Shown here: piece by piece, positions 35,198 through 43,431 of the stretch
Numbering within the stretch: the first letter of the stretch is position 1
How the letters are laid out: every line of letters starts with the position of its first letter
Assembly (NCBI GenBank): GCA_965197495.1
Contig: OZ240210.1
Coordinates: 1,612,001 to 1,676,000, forward strand
Origin: SMYC01 sp965197495
GTDB lineage: Bacteria; Acidobacteriota; Vicinamibacteria; Marinacidobacterales; SMYC01
Length of the DNA stretch: 64,000 bases
Direction: 5' to 3'
Program-made: the position numbers and the translations under genes
Notes under the pieces: model-generated
Seen by the model: only the letters and a program-made list of their open reading frames with translations
Told to the model about the DNA's origin: nothing
Databases searched by the model: none

Positions 35198-36397
35198 TTA
35201 GCGTCCGGGGACCCTCGAGGACGATCTCAAGTCGAGCCAGTCCGACAAGCGAACGAGCCGCCCACCCTCGGCTTTGCTGAGGTGGACGGAGTTCAAACCT
35301 TGGTGGTTCTCGGCGCTAAAGCTGATGGGCGTGCCCAGGAAGTTGTCGCTCCAGTCTTTGATAGCCTCGAGGGCCAGGATAAATTTTAGCCGGTTGATGT
35401 CGGGTCCGACCCGGCGCAAACCTTCGACCATGACTTCAGCGCGCGCGAGGCCCCACATGGCGTAGGTGCCGAACTCGATCCCGTTGCCGTATTTTTCGAT
35501 GATCTCGCGACCTTTGACAACGCCGGGCTCATCCGAGTTGGTCTCGGGAACGCTCGACGCCACGATCGCGCCGTCCCAGTTCTCGCCCGCGAGATCGAAC
35601 ATCACGGGATCGGCGAGAACCTGGGTCGCCACGATCTGAGGATCGTAGTCTTCGAGTGCTTCGATCGCGTTCACGAGGGCGGCGGCGCCTTCTGTGATCG
35701 TCCATACGAAGATCACGTCGACTTCCTCGTCTTTGAACTTCTGGGCAACCTCCGCCAGGTCATTGTTGCCGACCGTATAGGCCTCCGCGACCGCGATCTC
35801 GTTTTCGCTGCGGCGCAAGCCGAGGCGCACACCCTCTTGCCCTTCACGCCCAAAGGAATCGTCCTGGTAAAACATGCCGTACTTTTCCGCCTCCAGCTCG
35901 TCTGTGACATATTTAGAGAGAATGCGCCCCTCGGTCACGTAAGACGGGAAGGTCGAGAACACATAGGCGTTCATGGGAGACGTCCAGACGCGCGCGCCCG
36001 AACCGGGGTTTATCCAGGGAAGCAGTTTGACGGCGATGTAGTCTTTCACCGCAAGGCAGTTCATGGTGCCGTTGCCCCCCAAAAGGGCGAAGACACGGAC
36101 TCCGTCGACGAGCTCCTCCACGACAGCCGGCGTGCGCGTCGGGTCGTAGCCGTCGTCTCTAATGAGGAGTTTGAGCTTGCGCCCATGGACACCACCCTCC
36201 TCTTCATTGACGTAAGCGAAATAGGCGTCCATCCCTTTGGCGATAATGGAGAGATTGGAGGCAGGGCCCGTCAATGGTGCCCAGGTTCCGACGAGAATCT
36301 CTTCACTCGTGACGCCGACTTCCGGAGCACCGCAGGCTACGGAAACGAGGAGCGCGAGTACGGCGACCAAGGCAAGCATTCGTGTCTTTGGTTCCAT
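35198..36397 (-). CDS. Branched-chain-amino-acid-type ABC transporter substrate-binding lipoprotein
   Basis: A 399-residue periplasmic binding protein of the LivJ/Peripla_BP_6 type. The start at 36397 gives MEPKTRMLALVAVLALLVSVAC with a lipobox at VSVAC, so it is a membrane-anchored lipoprotein. Typical motifs follow: GVTSEEILVGTWAPLTGPAS, YFAYVNEEEGGVHGRKLKLLIRDDGYDP, FALLGGNGTMNC, YGMFYQDDSFGREG and YDPQIVATQVLADP. No LivHMGF permease or ATPase gene is in the window, so it is an orphan here; similar orphans may work as sensor inputs. Ligand unknown. Confidence 0.88.
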   Translation of the reverse strand: MEPKTRMLALVAVLALLVSVACGAPEVGVTSEEILVGTWAPLTGPASNLSIIAKGMDAYFAYVNEEEGGVHGRKLKLLIRDDGYDPTRTPAVVEELVDGVRVFALLGGNGTMNCLAVKDYIAVKLLPWINPGSGARVWTSPMNAYVFSTFPSYVTEGRILSKYVTDELEAEKYGMFYQDDSFGREGQEGVRLGLRRSENEIAVAEAYTVGNNDLAEVAQKFKDEEVDVIFVWTITEGAAALVNAIEALEDYDPQIVATQVLADPVMFDLAGENWDGAIVASSVPETNSDEPGVVKGREIIEKYGNGIEFGTYAMWGLARAEVMVEGLRRVGPDINRLKFILALEAIKDWSDNFLGTPISFSAENHQGLNSVHLSKAEGGRLVRLSDWLDLRSSSRVPGR

Positions 36398-36614
36398 CTT
36401 GATTCTCTCTTGGCTGAATAGGAGATACGCGCTTTCACATCTCAGACGGAGAGCAGTCCAAGTACCCACCCCGCTTCGGGGCGATGATTTGGAGCAGCCA
36501 GGAGGCGAATCTTATCACGAAACGGCACTTTCCGAAATCGACCACTAGGAAGGGTGAGATGCTATACTTTTCTAGGTTCTCCGAAACCCGCGTTTGAATC
36601 TCAAGGAGCGTCCC

Positions 36615-36809
36615 ATGAGCGGCGAATTGGAAGTCGAGGACGATGTTTTTCTCGAAGAGGGCGTGTTCTACTGCATTTGCGGCAACCCGATCGAAGGGGA
36701 AGATGCGAGTGGCATGATCCAAAAGGAAGCCGGAAAGCAGTTCGTCGCCTGTCCGACGTGCGATACAAAGCATTTCGCCAAGAGCGGGCGGTTCAGACTG
36801 GACGAGTGA
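36615..36809 (+). CDS. Small zinc-ribbon-like protein
   Basis: A 64-residue acidic protein with CICGNPIEGED and ACPTCDTKHF, giving a CXC plus CXXC arrangement that could hold one zinc. The ATG at 36615 has an AAGGAG ribosome site six bases upstream; an earlier in-frame ATG at 36594 lacks one. It is a single gene between a divergent binding-protein gene and the convergent histone-like gene. Function not recognised. Confidence 0.7.
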   Translation: MSGELEVEDDVFLEEGVFYCICGNPIEGEDASGMIQKEAGKQFVACPTCDTKHFAKSGRFRLDE

Positions 36810-37397
36810 TGGCCCATCGGCAGCGCCCCTGGCCAGTTAGGCCGAGGGCGCTCCAGACGATGGTGGGTTCTAGCCCGATTTAAAGCCGGAACCTGTCCCG
36901 CCACCGAAGTCATCGTCACTCTTATCCGAGTCCGTTTCGGGATCGGCAACGCCCGGTTTGTCGCTGCGTGCGTCCGCCGATTCGGATCCCCACGGCGACG
37001 GTGTCTCCGTGCTCAACGCACCGCTCCCGCTTTCCCACGGCGTCTGGGTAGGCGCAATGGGCGCAAGCTCTGGCGCGGCGGGCGCAGGGGCAGGCGCAGC
37101 TTTCTTCGGCGACGCGACGGCCTTCCTTTTCGCGGCCTTCTTTGGAGCCGCTTTTTTCTTGGCGGTCTTTTTCTTGGTCGCCTTCTTCTTAGCGGACTTC
37201 TTTTTAGCCTTCTTCTTTACCGCTTTCTTTTTCGTCGCGACTTTGCGACCTTTGCGCCTCTGCCATGCTCTTTTCTTATTGGAAGTTTTTTTCTTAGCCC
37301 TGCGCTTTGTAGCCTTTTTCTTTTTCGTAGCTTTCTTCTTGGCTACTTTGCGCTTTGCCGCTTTCTTCTTTGTAGCTTTTTTGCCTCTCCTGCCATT

Positions 37398-38618
37398 TCA
37401 GTGGATCCTCTCGAGGGTGAGACCGCCACAGTTTAGGTAGACGAGACTGATGAGAGCTTCGGCAGAGTGGAGTCCAAAGCTGCGGTGGCTCAGCAGCCGG
37501 ATTTTGTTGTTCATTCCTTCGAGTCGGCCGTTGCTGAGTCTCCACGTGACCCACGCGATGACGCCATCGAAGTGGCTGCGGATCATCTTCGCCGCGCGTT
37601 TGACGGGCTCTATCCTCGAGCTCATAGCGCGCCGCAGCCATCCTCGGAGAAACTTCTTGGCCCATGTCTCGGTTTTGTAGGTGTAGAGGTCCATGAAGTC
37701 GTCGCGCAGAAGCATGGCGCGGTAGAGGCGACGATTAGCTCGCACCTGCTCGCGGAGCACCCGTTTGTCTTTCGCGCTGCGGTTGTGTTTGGCCTTGAGA
37801 AGGGGAAACTTGGTGTTCTTGAGGTTGCGCCGGGCAGTCCCTTTGAGCTCGCGCACCAGCTCGCGCCGGGTCTTATCCACGGCCTCGTTCAGATGCTTGA
37901 CGATGTGGAAGCGGTCAAAGATCACCCGTGCCTGAGGAGCCTTTTTGCCGACGACAGTTATGTACGGCTCCCACATGTCCATGCTGACCGCTTCGAGCTC
38001 CGCGGCTCTTTGTGGTCCGAGCTTGCGGAAAAACCGCAGCAGCGTCTTGGCCTTGCGCTCCTTTCCCGCCCAGACGACCCGGCCGCTGAGATGGTCTATT
38101 ACCACTGTTAAGTACTTATGGCGTTTGCGGTAGCTGATCTCGTCCATCCCAATCACCCGCAATCCATCGAGCTCGCGCCGCTCATCCCGTTGCTCGGCAA
38201 CCACCCGCTGGATGATCCGTCGCACCGAACGCCACGTCACTCGGAAATAGTTCGCTACGGCGCTGACGTCTGTCCTCTGTGCCAGCCACGCTACCTCTTG
38301 TTCGAAGCTCTTGGTAAAGCGGCTCCCCTTGTCGGCCCAAGGCACCTTTTCTTTGACCACGCCACAACGCCGACAAACCACTCGCCGGATCGAGTAGCGA
38401 AGATAGCTCCGGACACCGAACAGGTCCAAGTGCCGCCAGTAACGATTGTAGCGATCTTTGTTCTTGCGGACCTTTCGACCGCAAACCCCGCACAGAGGCT
38501 TCCTCCTCCGTGGTACGACATCCACCACCACTCTGGCTTTGTCCGCCTGGAAGTGGAAATTTCGGACCCACAGGCCTTGCAATCCGATGAGCTTGTTGAC
38601 TAACGTGGTAACGCGCAT
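37398..38618 (-). CDS. ISL3-family transposase (copy 2)
   Basis: The 406-residue transposase has the ISL3 zinc finger, HTH and DDE core described for copy 1, and is practically identical to it. The ATG at 38618 is the only start compatible with all three copies. A ribosome site AAGGAG lies about 10 bases upstream, but both it and the ATG are in the 3' part of a long hairpin (38613-38675), which should keep translation low from read-through transcripts. Confidence 0.95.
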   Translation of the reverse strand: MRVTTLVNKLIGLQGLWVRNFHFQADKARVVVDVVPRRRKPLCGVCGRKVRKNKDRYNRYWRHLDLFGVRSYLRYSIRRVVCRRCGVVKEKVPWADKGSRFTKSFEQEVAWLAQRTDVSAVANYFRVTWRSVRRIIQRVVAEQRDERRELDGLRVIGMDEISYRKRHKYLTVVIDHLSGRVVWAGKERKAKTLLRFFRKLGPQRAAELEAVSMDMWEPYITVVGKKAPQARVIFDRFHIVKHLNEAVDKTRRELVRELKGTARRNLKNTKFPLLKAKHNRSAKDKRVLREQVRANRRLYRAMLLRDDFMDLYTYKTETWAKKFLRGWLRRAMSSRIEPVKRAAKMIRSHFDGVIAWVTWRLSNGRLEGMNNKIRLLSHRSFGLHSAEALISLVYLNCGGLTLERIH

Positions 38619-38675
38619 CGCGAGAACGCTCCTTTTTCTTGCCGAAAAAGGATTCTAGCGTTCTCGCCGATGCGC
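38613..38675 (-). promoter_or_regulatory. Hairpin sequestering ribosome site and start codon of the ISL3 transposase
   Basis: GCGCATCGGCGAGAACGCT (38675-38657) pairs with AGCGTTCTCGCGATGCGC (38630-38613), with a single bulged base. The loop contains CCTTTTT and AAAAAGG, which add a further stem. The ATG is in the downstream arm. The same structure with compensating sequence is at 47498-47561 in copy 3 and is deleted in copy 1. Confidence 0.8.
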
Positions 38676-39386
38676 ATCTAAACATGGCTTACCCTCTCAA
38701 CCCACAGGCCTCACCAAATGCCACTGCCCCGCAGCGCGAAACGAGGCTGTGGGAAACGCCCCCACGGTCCGGATCGTTCAAGGCCTTGCTCACGACTGAG
38801 CTCTCTTCGAAGCCTGGAAGGGCGTTTTCCATAGCCTCCACTGATCGATGCCTCCCCTTCCTTATTCCAAATGAATGAATCCTTCTTGTATATATCAGGA
38901 GGGGCCTGTGGGCGCTTGTGGGAAACGCGAAGCGTTTTCCAAGCGATTGTGGAAAACGCCGCTGCTACGTTTGTACCTGCTCACAACCCATCCCTAACGC
39001 CTCTCTCTCCAGGAGTTTCCGGTGTTTTCCACAATCGCGGCAGCGTCCATAGGCCATACCCTCGCGCCCAAATCAGATCCCCAGAAACGACAGGAGAACC
39101 GCTTTTTTCTTCCTGGCTTTCGTCTTCTTCTTTTTCTTCGTCATTTCAGCTGCCCACCTCCATCCACGTTCAGCAGTTCTTTGAACTCGATCACGTTAGA
39201 CGAATCTTCCCGCACAACGAATCGAGAATAACATCGTATGCGGGTTTCGTCATCTCGTTGGCGACAAGGAATTGCGACTGGCTCTTTTGGACTATCAGCT
39301 CTGGAACCTCTCGAGTCCGCTCAGTAGATTGGTCGGAATTCTAAGGGGCATTGATTCCGAGTGTCAAAGAGGTTTCTAATGAACGC

Positions 39387-40232
39387 ATGCAAGATCGTTT
39401 GAAGACCTATAGCCGTTTCGTAAAGATCGAGCACACGCTCTTCTCGTTTCCTCTATTGCTCAGCGGCGCTTTGCTCGCAGAAGAGGCTTTGACCTGGCGC
39501 GTACTCTTGCTCATTCTCCTCGCCGGAACGGGAGCCCGGACGGCAGCGCTCGGGACGAACCGCATCCTGGACCGCGCGATCGACTGCCGCAACCCGCGCA
39601 CCGCCGGCCGGGAGCTTCCAAGCGGGCAGATGACGCTCGCCGAGGCCTCGCTCGTCACCGGGATCGGCGCAACGGTTTATCTCGGCGCGGCCTTTGCGAT
39701 ATCGCCCAAATGCCTCTTGTTCAGCCCCATACCGCTCGCCATATTCCTCCTCTACCCGATGATGAAGCGGTTCACGATGTGGGCGCATTTGGGCGTGGGT
39801 GCGGCGCTCGCGATGGGCCCTCTCGGCGCTTGGTACGCCGTCCAACTAGATTTTCACGACTACCCGCGTGTCCTGCTCTTGTGCCTGTTCACTTTGTTCT
39901 GGGTCGCGGGGTTCGACATCATCTATGCCACGCTCGACGTCGATTTCGACCAGAGCGACAGGCTCTACTCTCTGCCGTCCCGGCTCGGCAGGAAGCGCGC
40001 GCTCGCGGTCTCGTTCGCGTTCCACGTGGCGGCGTTCTTGCTCTTGGGCGTGCTGTACTGGACGGCCATGGAAGGATCCCTCGCCGCCGTGTTTCTCGTC
40101 GGGATCGCCGCGCTCTTGCTGCTCGAGCACCGCAAGGCGACCTTCGTCGAGCTCGCCTTTTTCAAAATCAACGCCCTTATCGGTTTTGTCGTGCTAGGTT
40201 TCGTCTGGGCTGGCGTCGGGCTCCATTTTTGA
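39387..40232 (+). CDS. mqnP: UbiA-family prenyltransferase of the futalosine menaquinone pathway (MqnP-like)
   Basis: A polytopic membrane prenyltransferase of about 281 residues. It opens with FVKIEHTLFSFPLLLSGALLA, typical of this group, has the first aspartate motif NRILDRAIDCRNPRT and the second DVDFDQSDRLYSLPSRLG, and about seven further hydrophobic segments. It should attach the polyprenyl chain to the menaquinone ring precursor. It precedes mqnE, mqnA and mqnC. The start is uncertain: ATG at 39387 gives the family-like N-terminus, while TTG at 39351 would add 12 residues. Confidence 0.9.
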   Translation: MQDRLKTYSRFVKIEHTLFSFPLLLSGALLAEEALTWRVLLLILLAGTGARTAALGTNRILDRAIDCRNPRTAGRELPSGQMTLAEASLVTGIGATVYLGAAFAISPKCLLFSPIPLAIFLLYPMMKRFTMWAHLGVGAALAMGPLGAWYAVQLDFHDYPRVLLLCLFTLFWVAGFDIIYATLDVDFDQSDRLYSLPSRLGRKRALAVSFAFHVAAFLLLGVLYWTAMEGSLAAVFLVGIAALLLLEHRKATFVELAFFKINALIGFVVLGFVWAGVGLHF

Positions 40233-40362
40233 GCTGCCGAGATGGGCTGTCGGCGTAACTAGTTATTATGAAACGAATTACGTCGAGCGGGGCAAGCCCC
40301 GATATAATGAGGCTGGAAACTCCATCGCGGTTTTGTAAGAATTTCCAGTCAGGAGCATTCTA
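40233..40362 (+). promoter_or_regulatory. Intergenic region before mqnE with hairpin and possible -10 box
   Basis: A CGGGGC-AA-GCCCCG hairpin (40288-40301) is followed directly by TATAAT (40303-40308), and CTGGAAA/TTTCCAG (40313-40348) can form another stem before the AGGAG ribosome site. No good -35 box is seen at the right distance. It may be a promoter for mqnEAC or a processing site. Confidence 0.3.
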
Positions 40363-41463
40363 GTGACATTGACCGCGCAAGAAGAAATCGTATTTCAAGA
40401 CGAGGCGCTCATCCCTATATGGGAGCGCGTGCTCTCCGGCCGGCGTCTCGGCCGCGAAGACGGGCTCGCGGTCTTGAATAGCTGGGACCTCACGGCCATC
40501 GGCAAGATGGCGGACCACGTGAAGCGCAAAAAGTCGGGCGACCGGGTTTACTTCGTCATGAACCGGCAAATCAACCCGACAAATCTCTGCGTTCTCGACT
40601 GCACGTTCTGCGATTTCGCTGCGAAGCCGGGCGATGACCACGCTTATGAGATGTCGATGGACGAGATCCTCAAAAAGCTCGGCGACGAGCTTTCGGAAGT
40701 GCACATCGTCGGAGGCCTCCACCCCACGTGGAAGTTCGAAGATTACCTGAACATCGTGAAGCGCATCCACGAGGTCTTTCCTTCCATCCAAATCAAGGCC
40801 TGGACCGCCGTCGAGATCGACTGGTTCGCGCGGATCGCGAGGATCTCCATTGAAGAAGTGCTCGAGCGCCTGCGCGAGGCCGGCCTGCAATCGCTTCCGG
40901 GAGGTGGCGCTGAAGTTTTTTCGGAGCGGGTGCAGGAAGCGACGTTCAAGCACAAAATGGGCGCCGACCGCTGGTTCGAAGTGCACCGCATCGCCCACGA
41001 GATGGGCTTTCCTTCGAACGCGACGCTTCTCTACGGCCATATCGAGACCTACGAAGAGCGCGTGGATCACATGCTGCGGCTGCGCGACGCGCAAGACGAG
41101 ACCCCGGGATTCGTGTCCTTTATCCCGCTCGCCTTCCAGCCCGGCAATACCGGGCTTGCGGAGCGGCAAGCCTCGGCAATCGAGGACCTCCGGACCGTGG
41201 CTTGCGCCCGGTTGCTGCTCGACAACTTCGACCACATCAAGTCGTACTGGGTCATGCTCGGAGAAGAAACCGCGTCCGTGGCTCTCAACTTCGGCGCGAG
41301 CGACCTCGATGGAACGATCGGCGAAGAACGGATCGCGCATTACGCGCAAGCGAAAAGCGCCATCGGGCTCGCGCGCGACAAGCTCGTCGAGATGATCCGC
41401 GAAGCCGGCAAAGTCCCCACCGAGCGCGACGCGCTCTATAACGTCCTGCGCGTCTATAACTGA
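40363..41463 (+). CDS. mqnE: Aminofutalosine synthase MqnE (radical SAM)
   Basis: MqnE joins 3-enolpyruvylbenzoate and SAM-derived adenosyl to make aminofutalosine, the entry step of the futalosine pathway after MqnA. The 366 residues hold NPTNLCVLDCTFCDFAA with the CX3CX2C cluster for the 4Fe-4S centre, GGLHPTWKFEDYLN, and SLPGGGAEVFSERVQ. The GTG start has an AGGAG site seven bases upstream. It is followed by mqnA six bases on, in a clear mqnP-E-A-C operon. Confidence 0.96.
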   Translation: MTLTAQEEIVFQDEALIPIWERVLSGRRLGREDGLAVLNSWDLTAIGKMADHVKRKKSGDRVYFVMNRQINPTNLCVLDCTFCDFAAKPGDDHAYEMSMDEILKKLGDELSEVHIVGGLHPTWKFEDYLNIVKRIHEVFPSIQIKAWTAVEIDWFARIARISIEEVLERLREAGLQSLPGGGAEVFSERVQEATFKHKMGADRWFEVHRIAHEMGFPSNATLLYGHIETYEERVDHMLRLRDAQDETPGFVSFIPLAFQPGNTGLAERQASAIEDLRTVACARLLLDNFDHIKSYWVMLGEETASVALNFGASDLDGTIGEERIAHYAQAKSAIGLARDKLVEMIREAGKVPTERDALYNVLRVYN

Positions 41464-41469
41464 GCCGAC

Positions 41470-42231
41470 GTGCGACTTCTGATCGGGCAAATCTCATACG
41501 TGAACAGTCAGCCGTTCTACCCGCTGCTCGGAGAGCATCGACTCATCCCGACACCACCGCGAGAGCTGGGCCGGATGGCCGAAAACGGCGAGATCGATGC
41601 CGGCATCCTTGCCACTGCGGATTACTTCGTCCACGAGGACCGCTACGAGCCCATCGCCGGCCTGGGCGTGGCCAACCGGGAAGAAGTCCGCAGTATCTTG
41701 TTCCTGAGCCGCCGGCCCATGGCCGAGCTCGACGGCGCGCGCATCGGGATTACCGAAGAGACCTCCACCTCCGTCCGACTGCTCCGTGTCTTGCTCGAGC
41801 TTCGTGACGGGAACCGCCCGGCAGAATATGCGCGCGGGCTTCGAGACGAAGCCGACGCTTTTCTCGTGATCGGAAACGAAGCCCTCCGGCGCAACACGAC
41901 GGCGACGCCGGCCTTTCCGTATCGCTACGATCTCGCGACGGAGTGGTGGAACTGGACGGGGCTTCCTTTCGTCTTCGCGCTCTGGGCCGTGCGACGCTCG
42001 CTTCCCGACGAGACAAAAGGTGAGCTCGCCGAGCTTTTGGAGCGTTCGTTCGTGCTCGGCATGTCCCAAATCGACCACATCGCAGCGGAGTTCGCGGGAG
42101 AGCTTGGAGGGCGCGAAGTCCTGGCCTCCTACCTCCGGAATTTTCACTACCGACTCGGGTCCGAAGAGATGAAAGGCTTCGAAGAGTTCCGCCGTTTGAC
42201 CAGCGAGAACCATTTTCTCGACCCCATTTGA
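41470..42231 (+). CDS. mqnA: Chorismate dehydratase MqnA
   Basis: MqnA dehydrates chorismate to 3-[(1-carboxyvinyl)oxy]benzoate. The 253-residue periplasmic-binding-protein-like enzyme begins LLIGQISYVNSQPFYPLL and contains DAGILATADYFV, ITEETSTSVRLLRVLLE, FLVIGNEALRR and LATEWWNWTGLPFVFALWAVR, all characteristic. GTG start six bases after mqnE; mqnC starts six bases after its stop. Confidence 0.95.
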   Translation: MRLLIGQISYVNSQPFYPLLGEHRLIPTPPRELGRMAENGEIDAGILATADYFVHEDRYEPIAGLGVANREEVRSILFLSRRPMAELDGARIGITEETSTSVRLLRVLLELRDGNRPAEYARGLRDEADAFLVIGNEALRRNTTATPAFPYRYDLATEWWNWTGLPFVFALWAVRRSLPDETKGELAELLERSFVLGMSQIDHIAAEFAGELGGREVLASYLRNFHYRLGSEEMKGFEEFRRLTSENHFLDPI

Positions 42232-42237
42232 GCCAGC

Positions 42238-43320
42238 ATGACCACGACTTTCGAAGTAGTCCGCGACAAAGTACTCGCCGGTGAGCGCGTCGACCGTGAC
42301 GACGGTTTGTTCCTTCTCTCTGAGGCGAGCCTCCTCGATCTGGGCCAGCTCGCCATGGAAGTTCGGCGCAAACGACATCCCGAACCGATCGTTACCTTCG
42401 TCATCGACACCAATCCGAACTACACCAACGTGTGCAACGTCGACTGTACGTTTTGCGCGTTCTACCGGAGCCCTGGCCACGACGAGGCCTACACCCATTC
42501 GGTCGAAGAGATGCTCGAGCGCATCGGCCGCTCCGCGGAAAAAGGCGTCACGACAGTCTTGATGCAAGGGGGCGTCAACCCGGCGCTGCCGTTCGATTAT
42601 TATCTCGAGCTCATCCGTGCCGTGCGCAAGCGCTACCCGCAGGTCACACCTCATTTTTGGAGCGCGGCGGAGATCGAGGGCATGGTGGCGGTGTCCGGAC
42701 TCTCGTTGCAAGAAGTGTTGGGCGCACTCAAAGACGCCGGCCAGACGACCATCCCCGGCGGCGGGGCCGAGATCCTCTCCGAGAGGGTGCGCAAAAAGAT
42801 CTCGCACAAAAAAAATGTCGCCGAGAGCTGGCTCGACGTGCACCGCGAGGCGCATGCGCTCGGATTCCGCTCGACGGCCACCATGATGTACGGCCACGTC
42901 GAAACACCCGAGGACGTCGTCGAGCATTTCGAAGTAATCCGATTGCTCCAGGATGAGCACGGCGGCTTCACGGCCTTCGTTCCGTGGAGCTTCAAGCCGG
43001 GCAATACGCCTCTAGTCAAGAAGATCCCGCGCCACGCGGGCCCCAATTCATACCTCCGCATGCTGGCAGCATCGAGAATCTATCTCGACAATTTCGATCA
43101 CATCCAAGCGTCGTGGTTCTCAGAAGGCAAGAAGACCGGCCAGGTCGCGCTCCACTGGGGCGCGGACGATTTCGGCGGCACCCTCTTCGAGGAGAACGTA
43201 CACGCTGCAACGGGGTTCGTGAACAAGACGTCGACGGATGAAGTAAAAACGCTCATTCGAGAGGCCGGATTTCGCCCGGCACAGCGAACAACGTTGTATG
43301 AAATTCTGGAAATATTTTAA
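42238..43320 (+). CDS. mqnC: Cyclic dehypoxanthinyl futalosine synthase MqnC (radical SAM)
   Basis: A 360-residue radical SAM enzyme that cyclises dehypoxanthine futalosine. Seen are DTNPNYTNVCNVDCTFCAFYR with CX3CX2C, TVLMQGGVNPALPFDYYLELI, TTIPGGGAEILSERVR, FVPWSFKPGNTPL and SWFSEGKKTGQVALHWGADDFGGT. It is the last gene of the operon. The gene for the intermediate nucleosidase (MqnB) and MqnD are not in the window and must be elsewhere. Confidence 0.96.
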   Translation: MTTTFEVVRDKVLAGERVDRDDGLFLLSEASLLDLGQLAMEVRRKRHPEPIVTFVIDTNPNYTNVCNVDCTFCAFYRSPGHDEAYTHSVEEMLERIGRSAEKGVTTVLMQGGVNPALPFDYYLELIRAVRKRYPQVTPHFWSAAEIEGMVAVSGLSLQEVLGALKDAGQTTIPGGGAEILSERVRKKISHKKNVAESWLDVHREAHALGFRSTATMMYGHVETPEDVVEHFEVIRLLQDEHGGFTAFVPWSFKPGNTPLVKKIPRHAGPNSYLRMLAASRIYLDNFDHIQASWFSEGKKTGQVALHWGADDFGGTLFEENVHAATGFVNKTSTDEVKTLIREAGFRPAQRTTLYEILEIF

Positions 43321-43326
43321 TCCACC

Positions 43327-43426
43327 ATTCAGGATTCAGCATTCAGCATTCAGGATGCTCTCAAGACTGCGGCCACTAGCCATGCTGCGGCAGTCCTGAG
43401 AGTTTCCTGAATGCTGAATCCTGAAT
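43327..43426. repeat. Compound palindrome between convergent mqnC and gpsA
   Basis: The outer arms ATTCAGGATTCAGCATTCAG (43327-43346) and its exact complement (43407-43426) enclose inner arms CTCTCAAGACTGC (43358-43370) and GCAGTCCTGAGAG (43390-43402) with one mismatch. It fills the space between two convergent genes, so it can act as a bidirectional terminator, and its GCATTCAG units resemble the GCTGAATGCTGA flank of the other palindromes. Confidence 0.88.
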
Positions 43427-43431
43427 ACTGA

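Larger units (their letters stand above)
37383..39100 (-). mobile_element. ISL3-family insertion sequence, copy 2 (1718 bp, apparently complete)
   Basis: The ends are GCCTCTCCTGCCATTTC and GGTTCTCCTGTCGTTTC (19 of the first 25 positions pair), flanked by an exact 8-bp duplication GCTTTTTT at 37375-37382 and 39101-39108. About 480 bp upstream of the transposase are non-coding and hold many copies of a GGAAAACGC/GCGTTTTCC motif. This copy is the best reference for the element, as copy 1 is deleted and copy 3 holds a nested element. Confidence 0.95.
36870..39144 (-). pseudogene. Histone-H1-like lysine/alanine-rich protein gene, split by ISL3 copy 2
   Basis: The gene starts at 39144 (TKKKKKTKARKK, after a GGAGG ribosome site), is entered by the IS at 39100, and resumes at 37382 to a TAG at 36870. 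Removing the IS and one copy of the 8-bp duplication restores one frame of 182 codons. The product has about 95 residues of KKATKKKA-type repeats, an AP-rich linker (AAPAPAPAAPELAP), and an acidic C-terminal tail with DPETDSDKSDDDFGGG. This is the layout of bacterial H1-like nucleoid proteins with an added acidic tail. It is disrupted here; only a 15-residue and a C-terminal piece remain. Confidence 0.85.

Noticed and set aside
36958..37440. Plus-strand hydrophobic ORF of 160 codons
   Set aside because: It is the antisense of lysine-rich repeats (AAG/AAA becomes CTT/TTT), which mimics a membrane protein.
41494..42960. Minus-strand ORF of 488 codons
   Set aside because: It runs antisense through mqnA and mqnC, which have strong family motifs.
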